Part shown: positions 19,113 to 27,358 of the stretch, piece after piece
Layout: the number at the start of each line of letters is the position of its first letter
Position numbering within the stretch: position 1 is the first letter of the stretch
Assembly (NCBI RefSeq): GCF_024497955.1
Contig: NZ_JANHKP010000010.1
Coordinates: 124,001 to 188,000 of the forward strand
DNA: 64,000 nt
Direction of reading: 5' to 3'
Source of the DNA: Streptomyces sp. C10-9-1
Lineage (GTDB): Bacteria > Actinomycetota > Actinomycetes > Streptomycetales > Streptomycetaceae
Notes under the pieces: model-generated
Told to the model about the DNA's origin: nothing
Seen by the model: only the letters and a program-made list of their open reading frames with translations
Databases searched by the model: none
Made by a program: the position numbers and the translations under genes

Positions 19113-19310
19113 GGGCGGCTCCGTTCCTGCGGGTGCCGTGCGGCACGCTGGGGCGACTGGCGCTCGCAGCCTAGCGCGCCGGCCGGGCGCCGCAGCCTCC
19201 GTCCGCCCTCGGCGGCGGCCGAGGGCGGACCGCGCGGGGCGCCGGGTGGTGTGCGTCACTTGCGCGGCCGGGCGGTCCCGCGGCCCGCCGCGCGCTCATA
19301 GGCTGGGGCC

Positions 19311-20246
19311 ATGATGGTCTCGCTCGCGCTGCTGCTGATCGGCGCCGTGGCCGCCGTCGCCGCCCCGCGTCTGATGATGCGCGGCGACTGGGCGGAGCGC
19401 GAGCCCGTCGTCGCCCTGTGGTTCTGGCAGTGCGTGGTCGCCGCGGTCCTGCTCTCCTTCGCCCTGTCGATGACGCTCAGCGCCGCCGCCGCCTGGCAGC
19501 TGGTCCGCGGACACGTCTTCGCCCCCGCACCGCACGGCGTCGTCGAGGCCTACGCCCTGGCCGCCTACGGCCCCTGGTCGGCGGTGCTGGCGCTGGCACT
19601 GGCCTGCGGGGGCGCCTGGACGGGCGCGATGCTCGCCCGGGAGGTCGCCCGGGCGCACGCGCGTCGCCGCCGTCGCCGCCGGGAGCTGCTGGTGCGGTCC
19701 CCGCTGCTGCCCGGCGAGGAACCGGGCGAGGGGCCCCTGGTGGTCCTGGAGGAGGACCGGCCCGGAGCCTGGTGGCTGCCGGGCGCGGCCCCGCGGCTCG
19801 TCGTCACCACGGCCGCCCTGCGCCGGCTCAAGGGCCGCCAGCTCGACGCGGTGCTCGCCCACGAGCAGGGCCACGCCGACGCGCGGCACGACTGGCTGCT
19901 GCACTGCTCCTCGGCGCTGGCCGGCGGGTTCCCGCAGATCCCCGTCTTCGCCGCGTTCCGCGACGAGATGCACCGGCTGGTGGAGCTGGCCGCGGACGAT
20001 GTCGCCTCCCGCCGCTTCGGGCGGCTGACGGTCGCGCTGGCCCTGGTGGAACTGAACGAGGGGCGCGGGGTGTTCGGTCCCTGCCCGAATGCCGACGCCC
20101 AACTGCCCCAGCGGGTGCACCGGCTGCTGAGCGCGGTGCCCCGGCTGACCGCCGGACGCCGGCTGCGCCTGACGGCGACGGCCGCGCTGGTACCGGTGGT
20201 TCCGCTGCTCGTGGCCTTTGTGCCGGGTTTGCGCGCGCTGGGTTAG
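19311..20246 (+). CDS. M56-family membrane metallopeptidase
   Basis: 311 residues with three N-terminal hydrophobic segments, an Arg-rich cytoplasmic stretch (ARRRRRRRELL), the zinc motif HEQGH near residue 184 with the downstream ELAADDVASRR helix, and one more C-terminal TM segment. M56 peptidases such as BlaR1 and other HEXXH membrane proteases often act in signalling. Typically a BlaI-type repressor sits beside them; none is visible here. Confidence 0.85.
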   Translation: MMVSLALLLIGAVAAVAAPRLMMRGDWAEREPVVALWFWQCVVAAVLLSFALSMTLSAAAAWQLVRGHVFAPAPHGVVEAYALAAYGPWSAVLALALACGGAWTGAMLAREVARAHARRRRRRRELLVRSPLLPGEEPGEGPLVVLEEDRPGAWWLPGAAPRLVVTTAALRRLKGRQLDAVLAHEQGHADARHDWLLHCSSALAGGFPQIPVFAAFRDEMHRLVELAADDVASRRFGRLTVALALVELNEGRGVFGPCPNADAQLPQRVHRLLSAVPRLTAGRRLRLTATAALVPVVPLLVAFVPGLRALG

Positions 20247-20279
20247 GGCCCCGCGTTCCGCGGGGGCCAGGATCGTTCC

Positions 20280-20978
20280 ATGGCCTCCCCCCCGCCTCCT
20301 CGCCACGACCCTCCGCCCCGGGCCCTGACGGCGCGCGGGCGGAGAGCCGCGGCCGGGTGCGCGGCGGTGCTCCTGGTCTCGGCCGGGGTGCTGACCCTGC
20401 TGGTCGCCTCGGCGTGGACCCCGCTCGTGGACCTCGACCGCGAAGTCGTCGACGCCCTCCACCGGTCGGCCGTGGCCGATCCGGGCGCGACCCGGGCGAG
20501 CCGGATCCTCACCGACTGGGTGTGGGACCCCTGGACGGTGCGGCTGCTGCTCGCGGCCGCCGTGGTCGTGCTGTGGGTGCGCCGGGACCGGGTGGCGGCC
20601 CTGTGGGCGGCGGGGGCCGGGGTGCTGGGCGCGGCGGTCCAGCAGGTGCTGAAGGCCCTCGTGGACCGCCGCCGCCCCGCCTTCCCCGACCCCGTGGACA
20701 CGGCGCACTTCTCGGCCTTCCCCTCCGGCCACGCGATGACCGCCGCCCTCGGCTGCGGGCTGCTGGTGTGGCTGGTGCGCCGGTGGTCCCCGTCCCGGCG
20801 GCTCCTGGCCGCGGCGGCCGCGGCGGCGGCCGTGAGCATCGCCGGCGTCGGTCTCACCCGGGTGTACCTGGGGGTCCACTGGCCGTCGGACGTCCTGGCG
20901 GGCTGGCTGCTGGGGCTCGCGGCAGCCGCCCTCGCCGTGTACGGGGCCGAGCGGCGCACGGCGCCCCGCAGAGGCTGA
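20280..20978 (+). CDS. PAP2-family membrane phosphatase
   Basis: 232 residues with about six TM segments. The three phosphatase motifs are visible: KALVDRRRP, FSAFPSGHAMTAA and LTRVYLGVHWPSDVLAG. It probably dephosphorylates undecaprenyl pyrophosphate or phosphatidate-type lipids. It starts 33 bases after the M56 gene and could be co-transcribed with it. Confidence 0.92.
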   Translation: MASPPPPRHDPPPRALTARGRRAAAGCAAVLLVSAGVLTLLVASAWTPLVDLDREVVDALHRSAVADPGATRASRILTDWVWDPWTVRLLLAAAVVVLWVRRDRVAALWAAGAGVLGAAVQQVLKALVDRRRPAFPDPVDTAHFSAFPSGHAMTAALGCGLLVWLVRRWSPSRRLLAAAAAAAAVSIAGVGLTRVYLGVHWPSDVLAGWLLGLAAAALAVYGAERRTAPRRG

Positions 20979-21021
20979 CCTCCCGGGCCCGGCCGCGGGG
21001 ACGCCCGGGCAGAACGCAGCC

Positions 21022-21060
21022 GCCCGGACCGGACGATCCCCCGCGTCGCCCGGTCCGGGC
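21022..21060 (+). terminator. hairpin after the PAP2 gene
   Basis: GCCCGGACCGG pairs with CCGGTCCGGGC (11 bp) 43 bases after the PAP2 stop. Confidence 0.55.
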
Positions 21061-21111
21061 AGCACACGCACCGTCGGCCCCGGGGGGCCGGCGGCGGCAC
21101 GCGCTGAGTAT

Positions 21112-21128
21112 ACTGGCTCCAAGCCAGT
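21112..21128. promoter_or_regulatory. candidate TetR operator overlapping the promoter
   Basis: ACTGGCT-cca-AGCCAGT is a perfect 7+7 inverted repeat 17 bases before the TetR start codon. It abuts TATACT, a plausible -10 element, as expected for autoregulation by the TetR protein encoded just downstream. Confidence 0.7.
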
Positions 21129-21145
21129 CAACGCAGGAGTCCAGC

Positions 21146-21799
21146 ATGTCCCCGCGAAGCGCAGAGGTCAATGAAGAACTCAGGCGCCGCTCGCGCGAGC
21201 GGCTGCTCCAGGCGACGGTGGAGCTGGTGGACGCCCGGGGGTACGAGGCCACGAAGCTGGGAGACATCGCCGACCGGGCCGGCTCGGCCCGCGGACTGGT
21301 GTCGTACTACTTCCCCGGCAAGCGGCAGCTGCTCCAGTCCGCGGTCCACCGCCTGATGCACCTGACGCTGCGGGAGGCGCTGGAGCGGGAGCCGCGGTCC
21401 GAGGACGGGCGGGAGCGGCTGGCGCGGGCCATCGACGCGATCATGGGGCTTGCGGCGGACCGCCCGGTTCTGATGCGGACGCACATGGCCGGCATCCTGC
21501 AGGCCGACGGCTTCGTGCAGTGCCCCGAGCAGCAGCAGCTGGCCGCCCTGCTGCGCGACACCGTGGAGCGCTACGGCTGCGCGGACGTGGACGTGGAGTA
21601 CCCGCTGCTGAGGGCCCTGCTGATGGGGGCCGTGTTCGCGGTCCTGCTCCCGGGCGCGCCGATGCCCCGCGCGCGGCTGCGCGCGGAGCTGTTCCAGCGC
21701 TACGGGCTGGACTGGGGGCTCGGCACCCCGCCGGACGGCGGCCCGCCCGGCGGGGGCCCCTCGGGGGTACCCGCTCAGTCGTCGAAGTCGTCGAAGTAG
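21146..21799 (+). CDS. TetR/AcrR-family transcriptional regulator
   Basis: 217 residues. The N-terminal HTH is RSRERLLQATVELVDARGYEATKLGDIADRAGSARGLVSYYFPGKRQLLQSAV, where the recognition helix usually reads GVSxGxLYxHF. AGGAG lies before the ATG. The last 25 bases overlap the end of the convergent LVIVD gene on the other strand. It probably binds the palindrome at 21112 and controls itself. The target genes are unknown. Confidence 0.88.
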   Translation: MSPRSAEVNEELRRRSRERLLQATVELVDARGYEATKLGDIADRAGSARGLVSYYFPGKRQLLQSAVHRLMHLTLREALEREPRSEDGRERLARAIDAIMGLAADRPVLMRTHMAGILQADGFVQCPEQQQLAALLRDTVERYGCADVDVEYPLLRALLMGAVFAVLLPGAPMPRARLRAELFQRYGLDWGLGTPPDGGPPGGGPSGVPAQSSKSSK

Positions 21800-23286
21800 T
21801 CGGGCTGCGTCTGGACGTTCAGCTCGTCCATCCGCACCCGCTTCGCGGGAGCGGTGCGCCGGTCGTCGATCCTGAGGACGTCGAGGCCCTTGGCGATGTC
21901 GTTCGAGTAGATGTGGCCGTTGTAGTAGTACGCGGACCACGAGCCGCCGACGACCCGGGCGGTGTCGCTGAGCGGGCCGCGCTCGAAGTAGCCGATCTCC
22001 CTCGGCCTGGCGGAGTCGGTGAAGTCCCAGACGGAGACGCCTCCCTGGTACCAGGCCTGGACCATGATGTCGCGGCCCTTGACCGGGATCAGCGAACCGT
22101 TGTGGGCGACGCAGTTCTCGGTGTCGGCCTGATGGCGGTCGATCTTGAAGTAGCTGCGGAACACCAGCTTGCGGTGGTCCCCGCGGCCCCTGATGTCGTA
22201 GATGCCGTCCGCGCCGCGGTCCGGGCCGATCTCGGCGTTGCAGGTGGCGCCACCGCCGCCGCCGAGCTCGTCGGTGAACACCACCTTGTTCGCGCGCTGG
22301 TTGAAGGTGGCCGAGTGCCAGAAGGCGAAGTTGACGTTGTCCTGGACCCGGTCGATGACCCGGGGGTTCTCGGGGTCCTCGATGTCGAAGAGGATGCCGT
22401 CGCCCATGCAGGCGCCCGCCGCGAGGTCCTTCGAGGGCAGCACGGTGATGTCGTGGCAGCCGGTGGTTTTGGAGACGCCCGGGTTGGTCGGGCCGCCCGG
22501 GTTCCCGCCGCCGTCCGGGCCGTCACCGGGGAACAGCACGGGGAAGGCGACGACCTCGGCGCGCTGCGGCGCCTTGCGGGGCACCTTGATCACGGAGATC
22601 CCGTCGTGCGGCGGCTGGCAGTCGGGGAAGGCGGCGTTCGGCGAGTACGAGGAGACGTAGACGTAGACGTTCCTGCGCTCGGGCACCAGGGTGTGGGTGT
22701 GCGAGCCGCAGGCGGTCTCGACCGCGGCGACGTACTTCGGGTTGCGCTTGTCGCTGATGTCGAAGATCTTCATGCCCTCCCAGGAGGACTTCTCCGTCGC
22801 GGGCTGGGAGGTGCTGCTGCAGGAGTCGTCGCTGCGCGAGGAGTCGGTGGACAGGAAGAGCAGGTCGCCGGAGACGCTGATGTCGTTCTGCGAGCCGGGG
22901 CACAGCACCTCGGCGACGGTCCTCGGTGAGCGCGGGTTGCGGATGTCGTAGATCGTGAAGCCGTCGTAGTTCCCCGCGAACGCGTACCGGCCCTGGAAGG
23001 CGAGGTCGGAGTTCGTCCCCCCGAGGGCGCCCTTGGGGAGGTGGGCGACGTGCTCGACGTTGCGGCTGTGGACGACCTCGTCCACGCCGGGTATCTCGCC
23101 CCCGGCGATGGCCGCGCGCGTGTCGGCGGCCAGTTCGGCGGAGGTCGCGGCCACGGCCGGTGCGTCGCCCGGGTCCGGGGTGGCCGCGGCCGGGCCCGCG
23201 GCGAGGAGCGCGGCCAGCAGCCCGGCGGCGGCCACCGCCGCGCCGAGTCCTCTGCGCCCGGCTCGGGTCGTGTGTAACTGGGTCAC
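21775..23286 (-). CDS. secreted LVIVD-repeat (beta-propeller-like) protein
   Basis: 503 residues from GTG, with AAGGAGG nearby. A clear Sec signal peptide (RRGLGAAVAAAGLLAALLAAGPAAA) leads into a beta-propeller with repeated units such as YAFAGNYDGFTIYDIRNPRSPRTV, MKIFDISDKRNPKYVAAVE, ILFDIEDPENPRVIDR and VSVWDFTDSARPREIGYFERG. It ends in an acidic tail (YFDDFDD). It is extracellular and has no known enzymatic role. It is divergent from a DUF305 lipoprotein gene, so the two may work together at the cell surface. Confidence 0.85.
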   Translation of the reverse strand: MTQLHTTRAGRRGLGAAVAAAGLLAALLAAGPAAATPDPGDAPAVAATSAELAADTRAAIAGGEIPGVDEVVHSRNVEHVAHLPKGALGGTNSDLAFQGRYAFAGNYDGFTIYDIRNPRSPRTVAEVLCPGSQNDISVSGDLLFLSTDSSRSDDSCSSTSQPATEKSSWEGMKIFDISDKRNPKYVAAVETACGSHTHTLVPERRNVYVYVSSYSPNAAFPDCQPPHDGISVIKVPRKAPQRAEVVAFPVLFPGDGPDGGGNPGGPTNPGVSKTTGCHDITVLPSKDLAAGACMGDGILFDIEDPENPRVIDRVQDNVNFAFWHSATFNQRANKVVFTDELGGGGGATCNAEIGPDRGADGIYDIRGRGDHRKLVFRSYFKIDRHQADTENCVAHNGSLIPVKGRDIMVQAWYQGGVSVWDFTDSARPREIGYFERGPLSDTARVVGGSWSAYYYNGHIYSNDIAKGLDVLRIDDRRTAPAKRVRMDELNVQTQPDYFDDFDD

Positions 23287-23378
23287 TGCACCCTCCTTGT
23301 CGCCGTTCGGTGTCGAACGGTTCACGGACCCCGGCAGTATGTTCCCTCGCACGGACATCTCGACAGATGGCGGCACGG

Positions 23379-23407
23379 TTGTCATGACGGAATCCACTCG
23401 GTACTCC
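23379..23407 (+). promoter_or_regulatory. putative sigma70-type promoter for the DUF305 gene
   Basis: TTGTCA and TACTCC are separated by 17 bp in the divergent region between the LVIVD and DUF305 genes. Transcription would start near 23414, about 47 bases before the GTG start. Confidence 0.4.
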
Positions 23408-23460
23408 TTACGCTGATGCAGCATCACGCCTCGACACCCCAAGTGGCCCAGGAGGTCATC

Positions 23461-24114
23461 GTGTTGACGTCCCGCAGCACCCGGCGCCCGGCACTCCCGC
23501 TCACCGCGGCCGCCCTCGTCCTCGCCGCCCTGACCACGGCGGGGTGCGACGGCGGAACGGAGGCGCCGGCCCGGGGGGCGGGTCCGTCGGTGGTGGCACC
23601 GGGCCGCCCGGGCGAGCCCGCGCGCACCCTGTCCGCCGAGGAGGCGGCGGCGGAACTGCCGGACGAGAGCCCGAACTCGGCGGACTACCGCTACGTCGCC
23701 ATGATGATCGTGCACCACGAGCAGGCGCTGGTGATGACCGACCTGGCGCCCGGGCGGGTCGCCGACGACCGGGTCCGCAGGCTGGCCGAGCGCATCGCGG
23801 CCGCCCAGAAGCCGGAGATCGGCGCGATGCAGGGGTGGCTGGAGGCCCATCCGGGCACGCGCGGCGGGCACGTCCACGAGGACCACTCGGCCATGCCCGG
23901 GATGGCCACCGAGGAGCAGCTCGCCGCGCTGCGCTCCGCCGAGGGACGGGACTTCGACGAGCTGTTCCTCCGGCTGATGATCACCCACCACGAAGGGGCG
24001 GTGACCATGGCGGCCGAGGCGCTGTCCCAGGGCAACAACGTGCTCGTCGAGCAGATGGCCAACGACGTGATCGCCCAGCAGACCGCGGAAATCGGCCGGA
24101 TGCGGGCCCTGTGA
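23461..24114 (+). CDS. DUF305 family lipoprotein
   Basis: 217 residues from a GTG eight bases after AGGAGG. The signal peptide ends in the lipobox LTTAGC, predicting a lipid-anchored exported protein. The DUF305 domain shows two HHE motifs (MMIVHHEQALVM and LMITHHEGAVTM) plus a His-rich GGHVHEDHSAMPGM loop. The family is linked to metal or copper handling. Function beyond that is not established. Confidence 0.88.
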   Translation: MLTSRSTRRPALPLTAAALVLAALTTAGCDGGTEAPARGAGPSVVAPGRPGEPARTLSAEEAAAELPDESPNSADYRYVAMMIVHHEQALVMTDLAPGRVADDRVRRLAERIAAAQKPEIGAMQGWLEAHPGTRGGHVHEDHSAMPGMATEEQLAALRSAEGRDFDELFLRLMITHHEGAVTMAAEALSQGNNVLVEQMANDVIAQQTAEIGRMRAL

Positions 24115-24252
24115 CCCCGCCCGGCGGGCCCCGGAGGGGCAGGCGCACGCCCCCGGCGCCCCGGGCGGGCCCGTTCGACCGGACGGGCCGCCCGCCTCCC
24201 CCGGCGGGCCGTCCGGTGCCATGCTGGAGTCCCGTACGGGAAGGAGGCCCCC

Positions 24253-25614
24253 GTGCTGCGTGTGGCCGTGGTCGGATCGGGACCGAGCGGGGTCTACACC
24301 GCCCAGGCCCTGCTGGGCGGTGCGTCCGCGGAGGGTGTGCGCGTGCACGTCCTGGACCGCCTCCCCTGCCCGTACGGGCTGGTGCGCTACGGGGTCGCCC
24401 CCGACCACGAGAAGATCAAGTCACTCCAGTCGAGCCTGCGGGCGGTCCTGGAGGACGAGCGGATCGAGTTCCTGGGCAACGTGGAGGCGGGCGCCCCGGG
24501 GCTCGGTCCGCGGCGGCTGCTGGAGCTGTACCACGCGGTGGTCTACTGCGTCGGCGCCGCCCGCGACCGGCGCCTCGGCATCCCCGGGGAGGACCTGCCC
24601 GGCAGCCACTCCGCCTCCGAGTTCGTCTCCTGGTACAGCGCCCACCCCGACGCCCCGCGCGGTGCGGTGCCGCTGGGCGGACGCTCGGCGGTGGTGGTCG
24701 GCGCCGGGAACGTGGCCCTGGACGTGGCCCGGATCCTGGCGCGGGACCCGGACGAACTGCGCTCCACGGACCTGCCGCAGGCCGCGCTCGGGGCGCTCGC
24801 CGCCAGCCGTGTCCGCGAGGTGTGCATCGTCGCCCGGCGCGGCCCGTCCGGGGCCCGGTTCACCACCAAGGAGCTGCGGGAACTGGGCGCCCTGCCCGGC
24901 GTGGACGTCAGCGTGGAGGTGGACGACCTCGCCCCGGACCCCGGCTTCGCGGACCCGGGCGCCGTGCCGGCGCCGGTGCGGCGCAACCTCGCCGTCCTCG
25001 CGGGCTGGGCGGAGCACCCGCCCGCGGGCCGGCCCCGGCGGATCCGCCTGAGGTTCTTCCTGCGCCCCGTGGAGGTGCTGGAGCGGGGCGGAAGGGTCGC
25101 GGGCGTGCGCTTCGAGCGCACCGCGCCGGACGGGAGGGGCGGCGTCCGCGGCACCGGTCGCCACGAGGACGTCCCGGCGGAGCTGCTGCTGAGGGCGGTC
25201 GGGTACCGCGGCGCGCCGCCCGCCGGGCTGCCGTTCGACCCCGAGCGCGGGACCGTGCCGAACGCGGCCGGCCGGGTGCTGCGCGACGGGGCCCCGTCGC
25301 CCGGCGAGTACGTCGCGGGCTGGATCAAGCGGGGGCCCTCGGGTGTCATCGGCAGCAACCGCCCGTGTGCCAAGGAGACGGCGGCCGCGGTGCTCGCCGA
25401 CGCCGCGGCGCTGGCCTCGCGGCCGCTGCCCGCCGATCCGGTGGCGGCCCTGCGGGCGGCCGGGCTGCGGCCGGTGCGCTGGCCGGGGTGGCTGGCGATC
25501 GAACGGGCCGAGGCGGCGCTGGGGCGGTCGCTGGGGCGCCCGGCCGTGAAGATCGCCGACTGGGAGGGGCTGCTGGGCGCGGCGGGGGCCGCCGGGCGCC
25601 GGGGGTCCGCCTGA
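24253..25614 (+). CDS. ferredoxin/adrenodoxin-type NADP+ reductase (FprA-like)
   Basis: 453 residues. The FAD motif is VAVVGSGPSGVYTAQAL near the start, followed by LDRLPCPYGLVRYGVAPDHEKIK, the hallmark of adrenodoxin-reductase-like enzymes. The NADP-binding motif is VVVGAGNVALDVARIL. The C-terminus shows YVAGWIKRGPSGVIGSNR. It should pass electrons between NADPH and ferredoxins, for example for P450s; no ferredoxin gene is adjacent. Confidence 0.92.
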   Translation: MLRVAVVGSGPSGVYTAQALLGGASAEGVRVHVLDRLPCPYGLVRYGVAPDHEKIKSLQSSLRAVLEDERIEFLGNVEAGAPGLGPRRLLELYHAVVYCVGAARDRRLGIPGEDLPGSHSASEFVSWYSAHPDAPRGAVPLGGRSAVVVGAGNVALDVARILARDPDELRSTDLPQAALGALAASRVREVCIVARRGPSGARFTTKELRELGALPGVDVSVEVDDLAPDPGFADPGAVPAPVRRNLAVLAGWAEHPPAGRPRRIRLRFFLRPVEVLERGGRVAGVRFERTAPDGRGGVRGTGRHEDVPAELLLRAVGYRGAPPAGLPFDPERGTVPNAAGRVLRDGAPSPGEYVAGWIKRGPSGVIGSNRPCAKETAAAVLADAAALASRPLPADPVAALRAAGLRPVRWPGWLAIERAEAALGRSLGRPAVKIADWEGLLGAAGAAGRRGSA

Positions 25615-25633
25615 GCGAGCGCCCGAGGGGCGG

Positions 25634-25996
25634 TCAGGGACCGGACGCGGGCCTCCCGCCGTTCGCGGCACGCCCCGACTCGGCGCTGTCCGCCGCGAGC
25701 ACACTGCGCAGCAGCCCCGGGAAGAGGGTCTCCAGATCCTGCCGGCGCAGCGCGTTCATCTTGGCGGTGCCGCGGTAGGTCTGCCGGATCACGCCGCTCT
25801 CGCGGAGCACCCGGAAGTGGTGGGTGGTGGTCGACTTGGTGACGGGGAGGGCGAAGTCCGAGCAGGACAGCTCGCCGCTGGCCGCGGCGAGTTCACGCAC
25901 CACCGTCAGGCGCATCGGGTCCGAGAGGGCGTGCAGGACGCCCTCCAGGCGGATCTCCGCGCAGTCGGGGTGGTCGAGCACTCGGGCGTTGGTCAC
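25634..25996 (-). CDS. ArsR-family transcriptional regulator
   Basis: 120 residues. The winged helix is GVLHALSDPMRLTVVRELAAASGELSCSDF...VTKSTTTHHFRVLRESGVIRQTYRGTAKMNALRRQDLETLFPGLL. The GTG start fits homologues that begin TNARVLDHPD. An in-frame ATG at 26053 lies upstream of a TACAAT -10-like element, so it is unlikely to be used. It is divergent from the OYE gene with two palindromes between, so it very likely represses both. Confidence 0.87.
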   Translation of the reverse strand: MTNARVLDHPDCAEIRLEGVLHALSDPMRLTVVRELAAASGELSCSDFALPVTKSTTTHHFRVLRESGVIRQTYRGTAKMNALRRQDLETLFPGLLRSVLAADSAESGRAANGGRPASGP

Positions 25997-26028
25997 ATCG
26001 GCTCCGCTCGTCGTCCGGGCCTCCATTG

Positions 26029-26044
26029 TACGAGAGGTCTCGTA
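26029..26044. promoter_or_regulatory. ArsR operator candidate 1
   Basis: TACGAGA-gg-TCTCGTA is a perfect 16-bp inverted repeat overlapping a minus-strand TACAAT -10-like element of the arsR gene. Confidence 0.6.
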
Positions 26045-26046
26045 GT

Positions 26047-26077
26047 TTGACATCCACCGTAGTACGGTGACTATCGT
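26047..26077 (+). promoter_or_regulatory. promoter of the OYE gene with ArsR operator candidate 2
   Basis: TTGACA at 26047-26052 is a consensus -35. The perfect palindrome CACCGTA-g-TACGGTG (26055-26069) fills the spacer, and GACTAT/TATCGT is the -10 area. A repressor bound here would block the promoter directly. Confidence 0.6.
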
Positions 26078-26137
26078 ACGAAGCGGTCGGCCGTCCGAGG
26101 CCCACCCGTCCCCGTCCCTCCCTGAACGGAGTCCGCC

Positions 26138-26463
26138 GTGAGCACGCTGTTCGACCCCTTCCCGCTGCGGTCGCTGTCCGTCCCCCACCGCGTGTGGATG
26201 GCCCCGATGTGCCAGTACAGCGCCGAGGTGTCCGGGCCGGAGACCGGCGTGGCCAACGACTGGCACTTCGCCCACTACGCCGCCCGTGCCGCCGGCGGCA
26301 CCGGCCTGATCCTCCTGGAGGCCACCGCGGTCTCCCCCGAGGGCCGCATCAGCCCCGCCGACCTTGGCCTGTGGAACGACACCCAGGCCGAGGCGCTGGG
26401 CCGCATCACCCGGTTCCTGAAGAGCCAGGGCACCGTCCCGGGGATCCAGCTCGCCCACGCCAG
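26138..26463 (+). pseudogene. NADH:flavin oxidoreductase (old yellow enzyme), 3' truncated by prophage insertion
   Basis: The first 108 codons are a normal OYE/YqjM N-terminus: STLFDPFPLRSLSVPHRVWMAPMCQYSAE, NDWHFAHYAARAAGGTGLILLEATAVSPEGRI, then PGIQLAHA. At that point family members continue GRKAS, but here the frame changes to SLRNLQSQPPPPTC and stops at 26542. The break coincides with a drop in GC content and the start of phage genes, so I read it as the left half of a gene split by integration. The remaining half should lie beyond the other prophage end. Confidence 0.85.
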
Positions 26464-26480
26464 CTTACGCAACCTACAGT
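26450..26480. other. attL, left prophage attachment junction
   Basis: Host sequence is recognisable up to about 26461 (codons for QLAHA of the OYE gene). From 26462 (agcttacgcaacc) onward it is foreign. The exact core cannot be set without attR or an empty site. A strong hairpin follows 50 bases inside the phage side. Confidence 0.7.
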
Positions 26481-26513
26481 CACAGCCACCACCTCCCACC
26501 TGCACAAACGAAA

Positions 26514-26559
26514 GAGCCCCGATCCGCGGCCACTGGGGGTAGCTCGCAGATCGGGGCTC
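26514..26559. terminator. bidirectional terminator at the prophage edge
   Basis: GAGCCCCGATC (26514-26524) pairs with GATCGGGGCTC (26549-26559). AAA precedes the left arm on the plus strand. It separates the cut OYE gene from phage transcription coming from the right. Confidence 0.8.
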
Positions 26560-26690
26560 GTTCGGCCCTCCGTGCCGTCCCGGAGGGAGTAGGGGGTGAG
26601 CGGACGGGGCCGGTCTGCCGACCTCACCAGCGCCGTACCCCGCCCGCCCCTTCCGTGCGCCGGCGGACGAGGTCGGCCGGCGCCACGGGT

Positions 26691-26951
26691 CTATGGGGTG
26701 CTGCTCTGTGGATGTGGGGATGCCTCGTCGTCAGCTCGGACCACGTAGGCGAACCCCGTGACTATGCGCCGGAACCCGCGGTGATTACTCACGCCGGCGT
26801 GACCCATGCACTCGACGTCGACCGCTCCCCCGTCTGTCGACGGGGTGGCTTTCCACGCACAGCGCAGACACTCGGCCTCGTACGTGACGTCCGTGTCCGG
26901 GTGCTGAGTGATCCGGTGCTGCACAAACCGGAGCACCTCCCGCGTCGTCAT
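26691..26951 (-). CDS. DUF7848-like zinc-binding small protein
   Basis: 86 residues: TREVLRFVQHRITQHPDTD, then ECLRCAW...VDVECMGHAG, giving a C-x2-C / C-x2-H putative zinc site, and GFRRIVTGFAYVVRAD. This pattern is common in Streptomyces next to XRE/DUF397 genes. It overlaps the upstream gene by ATGA. It was probably carried in as part of a host-derived regulatory cassette. Function is unknown. Confidence 0.65.
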   Translation of the reverse strand: MTTREVLRFVQHRITQHPDTDVTYEAECLRCAWKATPSTDGGAVDVECMGHAGVSNHRGFRRIVTGFAYVVRADDEASPHPQSSTP

Positions 26952-27154
26952 GAGCGGGCCCGTCCGTGCGGATGCCCAGCAATCTCGACCGCACACTCGG
27001 CAGCCTTCACCGGAGCGTATTCCGGCGACGACTCATCGACGTAGCGCTCCCACTGCCCGAGTAGTGCGCCGCATACGTCGCATCCTTCGGCCGCTTTCGG
27101 CGGCCTCGTCGTCGGATCCGGTAAGTGGACCGACGGAGACATCGTGCGCGACAT
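26948..27154 (-). CDS. small CxxC protein
   Basis: 68 residues: a Pro/Thr-rich start (SPSVHLPDPTTRPPKAAEG), then CDVCGALLGQW and a helical end with one more Cys and His. It is coupled by ATGA to the DUF7848-like gene. The pair runs away from the XRE gene at 27359. No known function. Confidence 0.55.
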   Translation of the reverse strand: MSRTMSPSVHLPDPTTRPPKAAEGCDVCGALLGQWERYVDESSPEYAPVKAAECAVEIAGHPHGRARS

Positions 27155-27254
27155 GGCGCCCCCTCAGACATGAATACTGTCACCCGCTGTGCGCAGGCTG
27201 GCACACCTAGTGTGTAGTCGGTCACCACCGGAATGCAACCGACGTCACCGAATC

Positions 27255-27266
27255 TGCAAAATTGCA
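27255..27266. promoter_or_regulatory. candidate operator in the divergent region of the XRE gene
   Basis: TGCAA-aa-TTGCA lies about 93 bases before the XRE start codon in the AT-rich 27155-27358 gap, which must also hold the promoters of both divergent gene pairs. Confidence 0.4.
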
Positions 27267-27358
27267 TTTCTGTGCGCCCGCTCACCGTCGCTCTGTGCAA
27301 AGCTGTCCGTCACACAGGGCGGACAGTCCGTCAGCACCCGCGGGGAGGAGGAGAGTCG

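Noticed and set aside
18724..21799. Long plus-strand frames overlapping the M56, PAP2 and TetR genes
   Set aside because: Composition-driven shadows. The M56, PAP2 and TetR frames carry the conserved motifs.
26463..26542. A chimeric OYE-phage protein as a functional gene
   Set aside because: The phage-side codons add only about 26 unrelated residues, and the flavin-binding and catalytic parts of OYE are missing.
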